The notes: a model not told the origin generated them from the letters alone. Positions 54,998-63,968 are shown, counted from the stretch's first letter. The stretch: 64,000 nt of DNA from Cognatundibacterium crateris (GCF_010078235.1 NZ_JAABOS010000003.1:490552-554551), one strand, 5' to 3'. Translations and numbers: made by a program.

Positions 54998-55390
54998 TTA
55001 CTCTTTAATCTGAAACACTTCTACGCCCACACCTTCACAATCCGGATAGACATCCGGTTTCATGGTGGAGACACAGACTGCGCGTACCCGTGGGTGAGCC
55101 AGCATGCTGCGTGCCACATCATCACACAGGGTTTCCTGCAAATGAATATGGCCTTGCGCTATCCGTGCCGCGATGGTGCCACGCATGAAATCATAATCCA
55201 CGACCTCATCGAGCAAATCATCTTTTGGTGTCGACAAGGCCAGCGGGATATACAGATCGACATTGATCAGCACGCGCTGTTCGCCTTTTTTTTCAAACTC
55301 ATGCACACCGATATTGATGTTGACTTCATAGTTGCGCAGGAACAAACGACGGCAATCGGTCAGTTGCGGGTGGTGCAGGACGGATAACAT
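54998..55390 (-). CDS. folB: dihydroneopterin aldolase FolB
   Basis: This 130-residue enzyme of folate synthesis converts dihydroneopterin to hydroxymethyl-dihydropterin. Family sequence includes LFLRNYEVNINIGVHEFEKKGEQRVLINVDL, EVVDYDFM and the ending VSTMKPDVYPDCEGVGVEV. It lies between the SDR gene (24 bases upstream) and ttcA (132 bases downstream). Confidence 0.9.
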   Translation of the reverse strand: MLSVLHHPQLTDCRRLFLRNYEVNINIGVHEFEKKGEQRVLINVDLYIPLALSTPKDDLLDEVVDYDFMRGTIAARIAQGHIHLQETLCDDVARSMLAHPRVRAVCVSTMKPDVYPDCEGVGVEVFQIKE

Positions 55391-55413
55391 AAAAAGCTCG
55401 ATTCTTAGAAAAG

Positions 55414-56229
55414 TTAACTGAGGTTACCGGTATTCGCAGTCGCGACGAACATTACATCGCGCTGCAAGGGAATTAAATGCTGGCCGCCATCGACCAGGAT
55501 AGTGGTGCCCGTGATGGCCGGACTATCTGCTACAAAGCACACCGTGCGCGCGATATCATCCGGCGTACTGGAACGTCCCAGCGGTGTGACCTGATGGGCC
55601 TGCGTAAAATCGGCCTCACTCTGATGTCCGGATACCATGGTGATGCCGGGCGCTACGCCGACTACCCTGACTTTGGGTGCCAGCGCTTGTGCCAGCGTGG
55701 TCGTCGCGCATTGTAATGCGGCTTTGGACAAGGTGTACGATAAAAAATCAGGATTCAGATTGAACAGCTTCTGATCCAGTAACTGGATGGCACAACTTTG
55801 ACCGTGTTCCGGCGTGGCAGCATATAGCGCCTGGGTCAGGATAACCGGGGCCGCCAGATTGGCATGCATATGCCGGTCCAGCGCAGCATGACTGAAGCTG
55901 TGCACATCATCTTCTTCAAACAGGGATGCATTATTGACCACGCAATGTATGCCACCCAGCGTGGCGATCACTTGTGGCAGCAAGGCGCGGGTCGCTGCTT
56001 CATCGGCCAAATCGCAAGCGAATGCCGCAGCACGGCGGCCCATGGACTGTATCTCAGTCACTACCTGGGCAGCCTCGCTGCCTGAACGGCCATAATGTAC
56101 AGCCACGTCCCAGCCTTGCCCAGCCAGGGCGAGCGCGATGTGGCGACCTATGCGTTTAGCCGCACCGGTCACCAGGGCGACGCGTGGAGCGGTGGAGCCG
56201 GTCGGCGCTTCAGTGTGCATGCTGCTCAT
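55414..56229 (-). CDS. SDR oxidoreductase, pteridine-reductase/FolM-like
   Basis: This 271-residue short-chain dehydrogenase has the pteridine-reductase form of the cofactor loop, TGAAKRIGR (residues 21-29), where the Arg favours NADPH. NNAS follows, then catalytic D152 and YxxxK (Y165, K169). FolM-type enzymes reduce dihydrofolate or dihydromonapterin. Its position beside folB supports a pterin substrate. The ATG at 56229 and a second at 56220 are both possible starts. It is divergent from the MidA-type methyltransferase. Confidence 0.82.
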   Translation of the reverse strand: MSSMHTEAPTGSTAPRVALVTGAAKRIGRHIALALAGQGWDVAVHYGRSGSEAAQVVTEIQSMGRRAAAFACDLADEAATRALLPQVIATLGGIHCVVNNASLFEEDDVHSFSHAALDRHMHANLAAPVILTQALYAATPEHGQSCAIQLLDQKLFNLNPDFLSYTLSKAALQCATTTLAQALAPKVRVVGVAPGITMVSGHQSEADFTQAHQVTPLGRSSTPDDIARTVCFVADSPAITGTTILVDGGQHLIPLQRDVMFVATANTGNLS

Positions 56230-56274
56230 GGAAATTCTTCACAGTGTTGTTACGGTTTTCAATACAATGCCGGT

Positions 56275-57450
56275 ATGCAAAAATTATCTCTACCTTTACC
56301 GGCGCCGGATGCGCTTGCAGCTTCACAAGCTTTGCAACAACGGATTTTGGACGAACTGGCCCAGCATCAGGGCTGGCTGCCTTTTTCACGCTATATGGAG
56401 CTGGCGCTGTACGCACCCGATCTGGGTTATTACAGCGGCGGTGCGACAAAATTAGGCAAAGACGGCGATTTTACAACGGCGCCTGAAATGACGCCGCTGT
56501 TTGGTGCCACGCTGGCGCAATTTTATGCGCAGTGTCTGCCGCAGATCAGTGCTCAGGTCATGGAGTTTGGCGCTGGCAGCGGCAAACTCGCGAAAGACTT
56601 TCTGAGCGAGTGCCGTACAGCAGGTATCGCGATAGAGCGCTATTTTATCGTGGAATTGTCTGGCGAACTGCGTGCCCGTCAGGAAGAATATCTGAAAGAT
56701 TTTGCTGAAGTGCAGTGGCTGCCCGCGATGCCAGAGGCATTTTCCGGACTAGTGGTGGGCAATGAAGTGCTGGATGCGATGCCGGTCGACCTGCTGCGCA
56801 AGACAGACAGCGGCTGGCGCGAAGTGGGGGTGGCATTGAAGAGCAGCGAGGCCCAGCCTGCTTTAGAGTTCGTGGAGCGCGACTGCGATCCGGCGCGCGC
56901 AGCACAGATCCCGGATGCTGATACGCTGCAGGAGGGTTACCTGACCGAAGTCCACGCTGTTGCGATCGGCTTTATGCATAGCTTGTCCGCTATGCTGCAA
57001 GCCGGACAGGCGCACACCGGTAAAGCGGCCGCAGCCTTGCTGATCGACTACGGTTTCCCGGCGCGTGAGTATTATCATCCGCAACGGCATCAGGGCACGC
57101 TGATGTGTCATTACCGCCATCATGCTCATCCCGATCCTTTTTATCTGCCGGGCTTGCAGGACATTACCGCCCATGTGGACTTTACTGCGATGGCCCAGGC
57201 CGCACTGGATAGCGGTCTGCACTTGCATACTTATGCGAGCCAGGCTGGTTTCCTGATACAGGCTGGTATCGCACAGGTGTTGGCGCGTACTTCCGCCGAA
57301 CAGGTGATGCAATATCTGCCGCAGGCCAATGCCTTGCAAAAACTGGTGTCGCCAGCAGAAATGGGTGAATTATTTAAAGTATTGCTGGTTGGGACAGAAC
57401 TCAGTCTGCCTGCTACTTTGCTGCAGCAAGACCGCTCACACCGCCTGTAA
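56275..57450 (+). CDS. MidA/NDUFAF7-family SAM-dependent methyltransferase
   Basis: This 391-residue DUF185 family protein shows PFSRYMELALYAPDLGYYSGG, GDFTTAPEMTPLFG, VMEFGAGSGKLAKDFL and VGNEVLDAMPVDL. The mitochondrial relative NDUFAF7 methylates an arginine of complex I; the bacterial role is less certain. Start MQKLSLP at 56275 is preferred; the open frame to 56095 overlaps the divergent SDR gene. The gap to that gene is only 45 bases. Confidence 0.88.
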   Translation: MQKLSLPLPAPDALAASQALQQRILDELAQHQGWLPFSRYMELALYAPDLGYYSGGATKLGKDGDFTTAPEMTPLFGATLAQFYAQCLPQISAQVMEFGAGSGKLAKDFLSECRTAGIAIERYFIVELSGELRARQEEYLKDFAEVQWLPAMPEAFSGLVVGNEVLDAMPVDLLRKTDSGWREVGVALKSSEAQPALEFVERDCDPARAAQIPDADTLQEGYLTEVHAVAIGFMHSLSAMLQAGQAHTGKAAAALLIDYGFPAREYYHPQRHQGTLMCHYRHHAHPDPFYLPGLQDITAHVDFTAMAQAALDSGLHLHTYASQAGFLIQAGIAQVLARTSAEQVMQYLPQANALQKLVSPAEMGELFKVLLVGTELSLPATLLQQDRSHRL

Positions 57451-57498
57451 ATCCCTGTTCAGCCTTTGTGGCTGGCTGATCCTGAAGGGAGTCTGCTT

Positions 57499-57696
57499 AT
57501 GTTTCGCTGGTTTTTGACCCTGTTTTTGGTCGTAATTGTATTTTCCAGTCTCTTACCCTGGCTGGAAAAACTGGGCATCGGCCGTTTGCCGGGTGACCTG
57601 CGTTTCCGCCTGTTCGGTAAGCAGTTTTCGTTTCCATTCGCCTCTACCATCCTGATCGCCTTATTCGTGCTGGTAGTCGCCAGATTTGTTAAATAA
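57499..57696 (+). CDS. DUF2905 small membrane protein
   Basis: This 65-residue protein has two hydrophobic helices around the conserved GIGRLPGDLRFR and FSFPFASTI motif of DUF2905. The function is unknown. Start MFRWFL at 57499 has GAAGGGAG 10 bases before it. It follows the methyltransferase by 48 bases and may share its transcript. Confidence 0.85.
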   Translation: MFRWFLTLFLVVIVFSSLLPWLEKLGIGRLPGDLRFRLFGKQFSFPFASTILIALFVLVVARFVK

Positions 57697-57706
57697 GGGG
57701 AATTAG

Positions 57707-57746
57707 GTTGCCTAAACGCAGCATTTTTTTCTGCAAACAGGGCAAC
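57707..57746 (+). terminator. stem-loop after the DUF2905 gene
   Basis: The arms GTTGCC / GGCAAC with an inner GCAG / CTGC pair enclose a run of seven T's. It resembles a weak terminator 10 bases after the stop. Confidence 0.35.
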
Positions 57747-57872
57747 ATGCATAAAGTTCCGCTCTGCACTGCCGTCACATGCATATAATGAATCTGGCGA
57801 CAGTCTAACCGTGCAGTACGCACGGTCATCCCATGTCTGGCAATCAGTACAATAATTAAGCTAAAGGTTGAA

Positions 57873-59504
57873 ATGAGCGAACTCAGTGACATCAGGGCAT
57901 TGCTCGTTGAACCGCATCAGGGCATGCGGGTCAGTTTGCACAATATGTTGAATTTGTGTGGCATTACCAAAATCGAGCATGCACTCACCGCTGGTACGGC
58001 GGTGCGGTCGATACAGAATAAGGTCTATGACCTGATCCTGTGTGAATACGACCTGGGCGTCGGTCAGGATGGCCAGCAACTGCTGGAAGATATGCGCCAT
58101 CATAAGCTGGCTCCCTTATCCACCATCTTCATCATGGTCACGGCCGAGCGTAGCTACGCGAAAGTCGTCAGTGCCGCCGAGCTGGCCCCATCTGATTATC
58201 TGCTCAAGCCTTTTACTGCTGACACTTTGCTGGAACGTGTGATCAGGGCTTTAGAAAAACGCCGCGCCTTTGTTGACGTCCATGCACTGATGGAAGAGGG
58301 GAATCCGACTGAGGCGATTGTGGCCTGCCATCATGGGGAGCGCGATTATCCCAAGTATGCAGTCGACTTTATGCGCCTGCGCGCTGAGTTGCATGTGGTG
58401 CTGGGCGAGGCAGTGGAAGCTGAAGCCTTATACACCCAGTTATTCGAATTAAAAGCCGTGGCCTGGGCACGTCTGGGTTTAGCGAAGACCTTGTACATGC
58501 AAGGTAAATATCAGGAAGCAGAGATTATCCTGAAAAATCTGGTGGCTGAAAATAATAAGTACATGGATGCCTATGACTGGCTGGCGAAAACCCATGAAAT
58601 GATAGGCCAGTTACCAGAAGCGAAAGAAGTGCTGGATACTGCCGTCAGTGTGTCACCGCATGCGGTGCGGCGTCTGCGTAATCTGGGCCGGATTGCGATG
58701 GAAACCGGCGATATAGAAACGGCAGAAAACGTATTTAAAAAGGTAGTCAGTAAGGCCAAATTTTCTGAATTCCGCGACCCTGAGGATCACCTGAACCTGG
58801 TTGGTGCGCTGGTCAAAAAAGGCGATACCGATCAGGCGAAATCGGTAATACGCGACATGGAAAAAAACATGGTCGGGCTTAAGAAGACCGCTGCCTGCCG
58901 CGCGATTTCTGCTGCCATGGTGCATGCGAAAACCGGTGATAAGCGCCTGACCGAAGAATTGGATAATGCGGTGGTTGCCTCACGTGAGGACATCGGCCTG
59001 TCGACCAATGCCAAACTGGGGCTGGCAAAAAGCTGCCTGGAAAATAATCAGGAAAGTCAGGCGTCCGAAATCGTACTGGATGTGATGAAAAATGCCAGTA
59101 ACCAGCGCATGATGGCACGTGCTATGGGTGTGTTTGAAAGCGCCGGTAAGGGGCATCTTGCTAAGGAATTAGCGCAGCGCAGCCAGAAAGAGGTGATGGA
59201 TCTGGTGGCGCTGGGGGTACAAAAGGCGAAGCAAGGCGACTTCCGTGGCTCGGTTGAACTGATGACCGCTGCGGCAAAAAAATCGCCTGATAATCCACAG
59301 GTGGTATTGAATGCGGCGCTGGCTGCGCTGAAGTGCCTGGAAAACATGGGCTGGGACAGCACGATAGGCGAGCAGGCGCGCGAATTGATTGAAGCTGGAA
59401 GACGTCTGGATCCTATGAATCCGCGTCTGAAAGCGATCCGCGGTTTGTATGACGAACTGCAGAAAAAATATGGTTTGGCGGTCAACCGTACTGCCAAAAC
59501 CTGA
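57873..59504 (+). CDS. response regulator with C-terminal TPR repeats
   Basis: This 543-residue protein has a receiver domain at residues 5-125 (phospho-acceptor D60 in LCEYDLG, K112 in LLKPF), followed by about ten helical TPR repeats (for example AWARLGLAKTLYMQGKYQEAE and RRLRNLGRIAMETGDIETAE). The acidic pair usually at the end of strand 1 reads only EP (E13), so metal binding may be weakened. TPR domains bind other proteins, so it probably acts as a phosphorylation-controlled scaffold. No histidine kinase lies next to it. Confidence 0.85.
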   Translation: MSELSDIRALLVEPHQGMRVSLHNMLNLCGITKIEHALTAGTAVRSIQNKVYDLILCEYDLGVGQDGQQLLEDMRHHKLAPLSTIFIMVTAERSYAKVVSAAELAPSDYLLKPFTADTLLERVIRALEKRRAFVDVHALMEEGNPTEAIVACHHGERDYPKYAVDFMRLRAELHVVLGEAVEAEALYTQLFELKAVAWARLGLAKTLYMQGKYQEAEIILKNLVAENNKYMDAYDWLAKTHEMIGQLPEAKEVLDTAVSVSPHAVRRLRNLGRIAMETGDIETAENVFKKVVSKAKFSEFRDPEDHLNLVGALVKKGDTDQAKSVIRDMEKNMVGLKKTAACRAISAAMVHAKTGDKRLTEELDNAVVASREDIGLSTNAKLGLAKSCLENNQESQASEIVLDVMKNASNQRMMARAMGVFESAGKGHLAKELAQRSQKEVMDLVALGVQKAKQGDFRGSVELMTAAAKKSPDNPQVVLNAALAALKCLENMGWDSTIGEQARELIEAGRRLDPMNPRLKAIRGLYDELQKKYGLAVNRTAKT

Positions 59505-59623
59505 GGTATTTCCCCTTAGGCCAGCTGCTGTGGCTGGCCTTGTCCGCATTGACGCGACCAAGTCCTGAACCCTGTCCCACGCATATCGCCTACAATCAGG
59601 ATTTTTCTTTGCCGGAGTTTGTC

Positions 59624-60262
59624 ATGAGTTTTGCCACCTGGTTTGCCTTTGTCATTGCCGCTTGCGTGATCGCGATTTCGCCGGGTTCTGGCGCTGTATT
59701 GTCGATGTCGCATGGGCTGAATTACGGTGTGCGTCGTACCAGTGTCACCATTATGGGTTTGCAAGCCGGTTTGCTGATGATACTGGCGATTGCCGGTGCC
59801 GGTGTCGGCTCTGTTCTGCTGGCCTCTGAGCTGGCGTTCAGCATCGTCAAGGTGGTCGGTGCCTTGTATCTGATCTATTTGGGCTGGATGCAATGGCGCA
59901 CCCGCGTCACACAGGGCATGCTGCAAGGCACAGCTGATAAAGTGGTTCCATCCGTGAAGCGCCGCTTTCTGACTGGCTTTCTGACCAATGCGACCAATCC
60001 TAAGGGCATCATTTTCATGGTGGCGGTTTTGCCGCAATTCATATCGCAACAGGCGCCGCTGTTACCGCAGTTGCTGATACTGGCTGTGACTATGTGTACG
60101 GTAGACCTGATGGTCATGCATAGCTATGCGTTTGCCGCTTCCGGTGCGCAAAAGTATTTCCGTGATGAGCGCTGGCTGCAAAGGCAGAACCGTTTTTTTG
60201 GCGGCATCCTGATGGCAATTGGCGCTGCGCTATTCTTTGTGAAGCGTAGTCCGGCAAATTAA
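59624..60262 (+). CDS. LysE/RhtB-family amino-acid exporter
   Basis: This 212-residue inner-membrane protein has about six helices and the LysE-type start MSFATWFAFV-ISPGSGAVLSMSHGLNYG, then FLTGFLTNATNPKGIIFMVAVLPQF. Family members export amino acids or homoserine lactones. The start at 59624 is chosen by family length; the frame extends to 59540. Confidence 0.9.
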   Translation: MSFATWFAFVIAACVIAISPGSGAVLSMSHGLNYGVRRTSVTIMGLQAGLLMILAIAGAGVGSVLLASELAFSIVKVVGALYLIYLGWMQWRTRVTQGMLQGTADKVVPSVKRRFLTGFLTNATNPKGIIFMVAVLPQFISQQAPLLPQLLILAVTMCTVDLMVMHSYAFAASGAQKYFRDERWLQRQNRFFGGILMAIGAALFFVKRSPAN

Positions 60263-60275
60263 ACAGCTATCCGAC

Positions 60276-60315
60276 AAAGACGGCAGCTCACTTTGTTGGG
60301 CTGCCGTCTTTTTTT
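60276..60315. terminator. bidirectional terminator
   Basis: AAAGACGGCAG / CTGCCGTCTTT with a 14-base loop and a following T-run lies between the convergent LysE and 266-residue protein genes. Confidence 0.9.
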
Positions 60316-60332
60316 CCCGATTTATCTTGAAT

Positions 60333-61133
60333 TTACTCGCTTAAAGGGATGCCCTGCTTTTTGGCCAGTGCGTCAATGTCCTGCCAGATGGTCATCTGAT
60401 TCAGTAAGCGGCTGGCCGGGTCTATCATGGCTGCCAGATTAAAAAAGCGTTCCAGCGAGGTCTCATCAAAGCTCATGGATTGCGAAAAATTAATGCGGCC
60501 ATATTGCTTGTGAAATGCGTGCAGCAAGTCGGCTGGCGCATCTTTATGCCATGCCTGCATTAAGCCACCTACCATCAGTGCACAGTCGGTAGTCTGTTCC
60601 AGACTGCGTGCACTGCGTGCCGTAGCGACATCGCGGAAGTCCAGCAGACGCGGGAAAAATACCTGACGTACCCAGCTGGCCGGAATGCCATCCGGGCGCT
60701 GCAGACTGGCGCTGCGCCAGTATTTCCAGCTCTTTTCCGTCTCGTGCGCAGCTACAAACTGCGGATCGGCCACCAGCAGGCAGTCTTCACCCAGTTCTAT
60801 ATCCAATACTACCGGCAAGCCTGCCTGATGGCCGATGTCATCCAGCCCAGCCAACACAGGCTTACTGCCTTTCTGATCCTGCAGCGCATTGACAAAAGCC
60901 CCCATCACTGCGGCGTGTTGCTGATGCAGTTCACTGGTATTTTTGCAAAATCCAGCACAGGCAGCGTAATAAGCCATTAATTCGCCGACGAAAACTCCAC
61001 CGCTCAAATGGTGATTTTCCAGTCCCAGGCGCTGGGTGTCGTTGCTGATACCCTGCCGTAGTATGGTGTACAGCTGATTCGTGGTGCAGCCAAACTTTAC
61101 TTTGCTGCCAGCGGCAAGTCTGAATTCGCTCAT
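60333..61133 (-). CDS. unknown protein with weak ADP-ribosyltransferase-like pattern
   Basis: I do not recognise this 266-residue soluble protein. The early KFGCTTNQLYTILRQGIS, then GGVFVGELMAYYAACAGF, GLPVVLDIELGEDCLLVADP and IPASWVRQVFFPRLLDF, together recall the HGTS-fold order of ADP-ribosyltransferase-like proteins, but the similarity is weak and the usual catalytic residues cannot be named. Its start overlaps the arsC stop by four bases, so it is the third gene of the manganese-riboswitch operon. A direct role in metal handling is not implied by sequence. Confidence 0.6.
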   Translation of the reverse strand: MSEFRLAAGSKVKFGCTTNQLYTILRQGISNDTQRLGLENHHLSGGVFVGELMAYYAACAGFCKNTSELHQQHAAVMGAFVNALQDQKGSKPVLAGLDDIGHQAGLPVVLDIELGEDCLLVADPQFVAAHETEKSWKYWRSASLQRPDGIPASWVRQVFFPRLLDFRDVATARSARSLEQTTDCALMVGGLMQAWHKDAPADLLHAFHKQYGRINFSQSMSFDETSLERFFNLAAMIDPASRLLNQMTIWQDIDALAKKQGIPLSE

Positions 61134-61495
61134 GGATTTACTTTCTGAAATAAGCCGAGCGCGAGCTCGGGTGGGCGTGCGATCACAGCTTGTCCTTGAT
61201 AGCTGACGATAGGGCGCTGTAATAATTTAGGAGTGGTCACGATGGCTTGCAGCGCGCGCAAACTGTCGGCGCCCGCCAGACTGGCAGCACTGTACTCTTC
61301 TTCATTTGAGCGCAACATCGCTTGTACATCGCCACCGAGCTGTGTCAGCAGTGTTTGTAACTGCTCCAGCGTCAGCGGCGTCTTTTGGTAGTCGATGACT
61401 TCCAGTCTTAATTGCTGTTCACTTGCGGTCTGCTCGAGCAGAGCCAGTGTTTCGCGTGATTTGGAGCAACGTGGATTATGGTAGAGCTGTATCAT
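61130..61495 (-). CDS. arsC: ArsC-family (glutaredoxin-type) arsenate reductase-like protein
   Basis: This 121-residue protein has catalytic C10 in HNPRCSKSRETL and the family segments VIDYQKTPLTLEQL and LLQRPIVSYQGQAVIARPPE. Classical ArsC enzymes reduce arsenate with glutathione, but many chromosomal relatives have other or unknown thiol roles. No ars regulator or arsenite pump is nearby. It lies 19 bases after the TMEM165-type exporter gene and four-base-overlaps the next gene. Confidence 0.85.
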   Translation of the reverse strand: MIQLYHNPRCSKSRETLALLEQTASEQQLRLEVIDYQKTPLTLEQLQTLLTQLGGDVQAMLRSNEEEYSAASLAGADSLRALQAIVTTPKLLQRPIVSYQGQAVIARPPELALGLFQKVNP

Positions 61496-61514
61496 AAGTA
61501 TTCTTTAGCATTCT

Positions 61515-62087
61515 TTACAGAAAACGGTCACCGACACCTGCCAGTACCAGGCAGCCAAGCACGGCGAACACAGTTGCGGCGATCCAGCGTACCAGCTTAA
61601 ACGGAAAATTGGGCGACGCCACTTTACCCAAAAACACCGCCGGTACGTCGGCAATCAGCATGCCCAGCGTCGTGCCCGCAATGACGCTGACCAGCGCTTC
61701 ATACTTTGCTGCCAGTGCAACCGTGGCGAGCTGGGTTTTATCGCCCATTTCAGCCAGGAAGAAAGTCACACAGGTCAGTAAAAAGACGCCGTAGCGGCCA
61801 TCCTGGATGCCCTCATCATCCATGTCGTCCGGCTTCAAAGTCCAGGCCGCGATAGCGATAAATGAGAGCCCAAGTCCCCAGCGCAACCAGTCTGCAGGAA
61901 TGTGGCTGGCTACCCAGCTACCAATTAAGCCGGCCAGCGCATGGTTGGCCAGAGTGGCGACCAGGATGCCCAGAATAATGGGGGCAGGCTTTTTATACCT
62001 CGCTGCCAGTAACAGCGCGAGCAATTGCGTTTTATCGCCGATTTCACCGACGGTGACAGCGAGTGCAGAGACGAGAAATGCTTCCAT
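61515..62087 (-). CDS. TMEM165/GDT1 (UPF0016) family manganese exporter
   Basis: This 190-residue membrane protein has six helices and the two family signatures EIGDKTQLLALLL and EMGDKTQLATVAL that form the metal path. Bacterial relatives (MntX of Xanthomonas, MneA of Vibrio) export Mn2+. The upstream yybP-ykoY riboswitch supports the same role here. The ATG at 62087 has no strong ribosome binding site. Confidence 0.9.
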   Translation of the reverse strand: MEAFLVSALAVTVGEIGDKTQLLALLLAARYKKPAPIILGILVATLANHALAGLIGSWVASHIPADWLRWGLGLSFIAIAAWTLKPDDMDDEGIQDGRYGVFLLTCVTFFLAEMGDKTQLATVALAAKYEALVSVIAGTTLGMLIADVPAVFLGKVASPNFPFKLVRWIAATVFAVLGCLVLAGVGDRFL

Positions 62088-62098
62088 GTGTGTATTTG

Positions 62099-62140
62099 GG
62101 ACGGGGCGGACTGGCCAATGACAGCAGCACGCCGCCCCAT
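62099..62140 (-). promoter_or_regulatory. possible riboswitch expression platform
   Basis: GGGGCGG / CCGCCCC forms a strong hairpin between the aptamer and the ATG at 62087. It could control transcription or translation start; which one cannot be told. Confidence 0.45.
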
Positions 62141-62157
62141 CCCTGGAAACGCCATGC

Positions 62158-62278
62158 GACTATCAAAGGTCTTGCGAAATCCACGAATAATCGCAGATCC
62201 GGCGCACCATGACGAACCCGTCAAGTATGTTGATGCGCCGTCTTCAGCAGGGCTGAAGCTGGCTACTCCCCAATGATT
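62158..62278 (-). ncRNA. yybP-ykoY (Mn2+) riboswitch aptamer
   Basis: On the minus strand the leader reads ATTGGGGAGTAGCC at 62276-62261, then ACATACTTGACGGG, CGTCATGGTGCGCC and finally CGCAAGACCTTTGATAG near 62175-62160. These are the conserved blocks of the yybP-ykoY family, which binds Mn2+ and turns on exporter genes. The TMEM165-type exporter starts about 70 bases downstream. Boundaries are approximate. Confidence 0.88.
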
Positions 62279-62701
62279 GAGAGCGCGCATTATAGCTCAG
62301 GCAATCCGTGTCGCATGGAAAAATTCAAGCACGGTTGAGCATGGAATTAAGCTGAAAACCTAAAGTCTACTTGCCTTGCTACGCTTGCAAGCGTCTGTTA
62401 AACCTTGGATTGTAGCTGTTGCAGCCAGAAAAAATACTGGATACTTATTTTTATAAGTCTATGCTATTAATGGATGTTATCGATAGCGGGCACTTACAAA
62501 TAGGTGAAATCCTTGCTTATCAGCTTAGCTTTTGCATAGTGTGTGCAGCGCAGTGCCGGTGTTGTCCGGGTCTGCGCAGGCCTGGCCTTGGACTGCTGAG
62601 TGTGTGGAAAGTGTCATGCCAGGAAATAGAGGGTGATACACTGAAATTTTATAAATCATTTTATCCGGATGTGCAAAGTGGATGCCTATCTGAATCATTT
62701 C
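62279..62701. other. intergenic leader region before the MgtC gene
   Basis: No convincing gene is seen. An open frame at 62419-62730 lacks a ribosome binding site and overlaps the next gene. A long 5' leader for the MgtC-family gene is possible but no known element was recognised. Confidence 0.35.
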
Positions 62702-63424
62702 ATGAGCTTTTGGTCTGCAGCAGAGATTAATGCGAATTTAATCATTTTCCTCAATATTTTTGGCGCGATGCTGCTGGGATTTGTGGTGGGCTATGAGCGT
62801 TCCTACCATGGCAGGGCAGCGGGAATGCGTACTTATGGACTGGTGTGCATGGCCTCGGCTGCGCTGGTCGTCATTGCAGGCTATCCTGACTTCTGGTTTG
62901 GCGGCAGGGCGCTGGCACCGATGAATCTGGATCCTTCGCGTACAATTCAGGGCATCGTCACTGGCATAGGCTTTCTGGGCGCGGGTGTGATTATGAAGGA
63001 AGGTTTCACGATCAGCGGGCTGACCACGGCAGCATCGGTCTGGGCCTCGTCGGCCATTGGTATTCTGGTCGGCGTAGGCTTTTATGCCGCTGCGATACTG
63101 CTGGCGCTGTTGTCTGCCGCCTGCATGATCTGGGTACATAAACTGGAAGCCTGGTTGCCAGCCCGGGCCGCGATTGCCATCACCCTGCGTTTTCAGCCCG
63201 GCGTGCAGCCGGACGAGACAGATTTGATCGCTATGGCGGAACGGCATGGTTATGAACTGGCTGAAGGGACGCTCGCGATCGCTATGCAGGCAGGCTGTAC
63301 AGAATGGCGCTTTGTTGCCGTTGCGCTGGACCGCCGCTCTGCCAGTCCGCTGGCCGTACTTTCGCATGACTTTCAGCAAAAACCATACATAGACTCATTT
63401 CAGCTCAACCATGCGAGAAATTAA
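62702..63424 (+). CDS. MgtC/SapB-family membrane protein
   Basis: This 240-residue inner-membrane protein has the MgtC pattern: NIFGAMLLGFVVGYERSYHGRAAGMRTYGLVCMASA, then IVTGIGFLGAGVIMKEGFTISGLTTAASVWASSAIGILVG, and a C-terminal cytoplasmic domain. MgtC proteins influence Mg2+ homeostasis, ATP synthase and intracellular survival. The start MSFWSAAEIN at 62702 is preferred; MCKVDA at 62669 is possible. Neither has a strong ribosome binding site. Confidence 0.87.
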   Translation: MSFWSAAEINANLIIFLNIFGAMLLGFVVGYERSYHGRAAGMRTYGLVCMASAALVVIAGYPDFWFGGRALAPMNLDPSRTIQGIVTGIGFLGAGVIMKEGFTISGLTTAASVWASSAIGILVGVGFYAAAILLALLSAACMIWVHKLEAWLPARAAIAITLRFQPGVQPDETDLIAMAERHGYELAEGTLAIAMQAGCTEWRFVAVALDRRSASPLAVLSHDFQQKPYIDSFQLNHARN

Positions 63425-63577
63425 GCTGAGCGCTGAAAAACAGGCTTGCACAGGAAAAGTGTGCTCTTTTCTCGTCATTTTATTATTGATTAAATAATTA
63501 TTTATCGTTTTTTGACTCTTTTTAGAAAACAGCCTTGACAGGTGTGAGGTCGATCTATATAGTTCGGGATTCCCTGC

Positions 63578-63663
63578 GGAGAGGTGGCCGAGTGGTTAAT
63601 GGCAGCAGACTGTAAATCTGCCCTCTTGCGAGTACGCTGGTTCGAATCCAGCCCTCTCCACCA
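63578..63663 (+). tRNA. tRNA-Tyr (anticodon GTA)
   Basis: An 86-base class II tRNA has acceptor stem GGAGAGG / CCTCTCC, anticodon GTA at 63612-63614, a long variable arm, T-arm GGTTCGAATCC and encoded CCA end. Confidence 0.96.
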
Positions 63664-63711
63664 GGTAAAGAATTTTAAAGAATTTGTATTGCGGCTGAAG
63701 TGGTAGCCCCT

Positions 63712-63785
63712 GCGGGTGTAGCTCAATGGTAGAGCTGAAGCCTTCCAAGCTTATGACGAGGGTTCGATTCCCTTCACCCGCTCCA
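63712..63785 (+). tRNA. tRNA-Gly (anticodon TCC)
   Basis: A 74-base tRNA has acceptor stem GCGGGTG / CACCCGC, anticodon TCC at 63744-63746, T-arm GGTTCGATTCC and encoded CCA. Confidence 0.96.
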
Positions 63786-63817
63786 GTTTTTTGCATCGCT
63801 ATTGTGCGAAACAAGCT

Positions 63818-63892
<75 letters not shown>

Positions 63893-63968
63893 CTAAAGCT
63901 GGTGTTTCAAGTCTGAAGTCGTCGGGCGCGTGCCTGAGTATTCTCATCAAAATCGTTAGGAGTCCAAA

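Noticed and set aside
62419..62730. Open frame of 103 codons before the MgtC gene
   Set aside because: Starts with TTG, lacks a ribosome binding site and overlaps the MgtC start out of frame.
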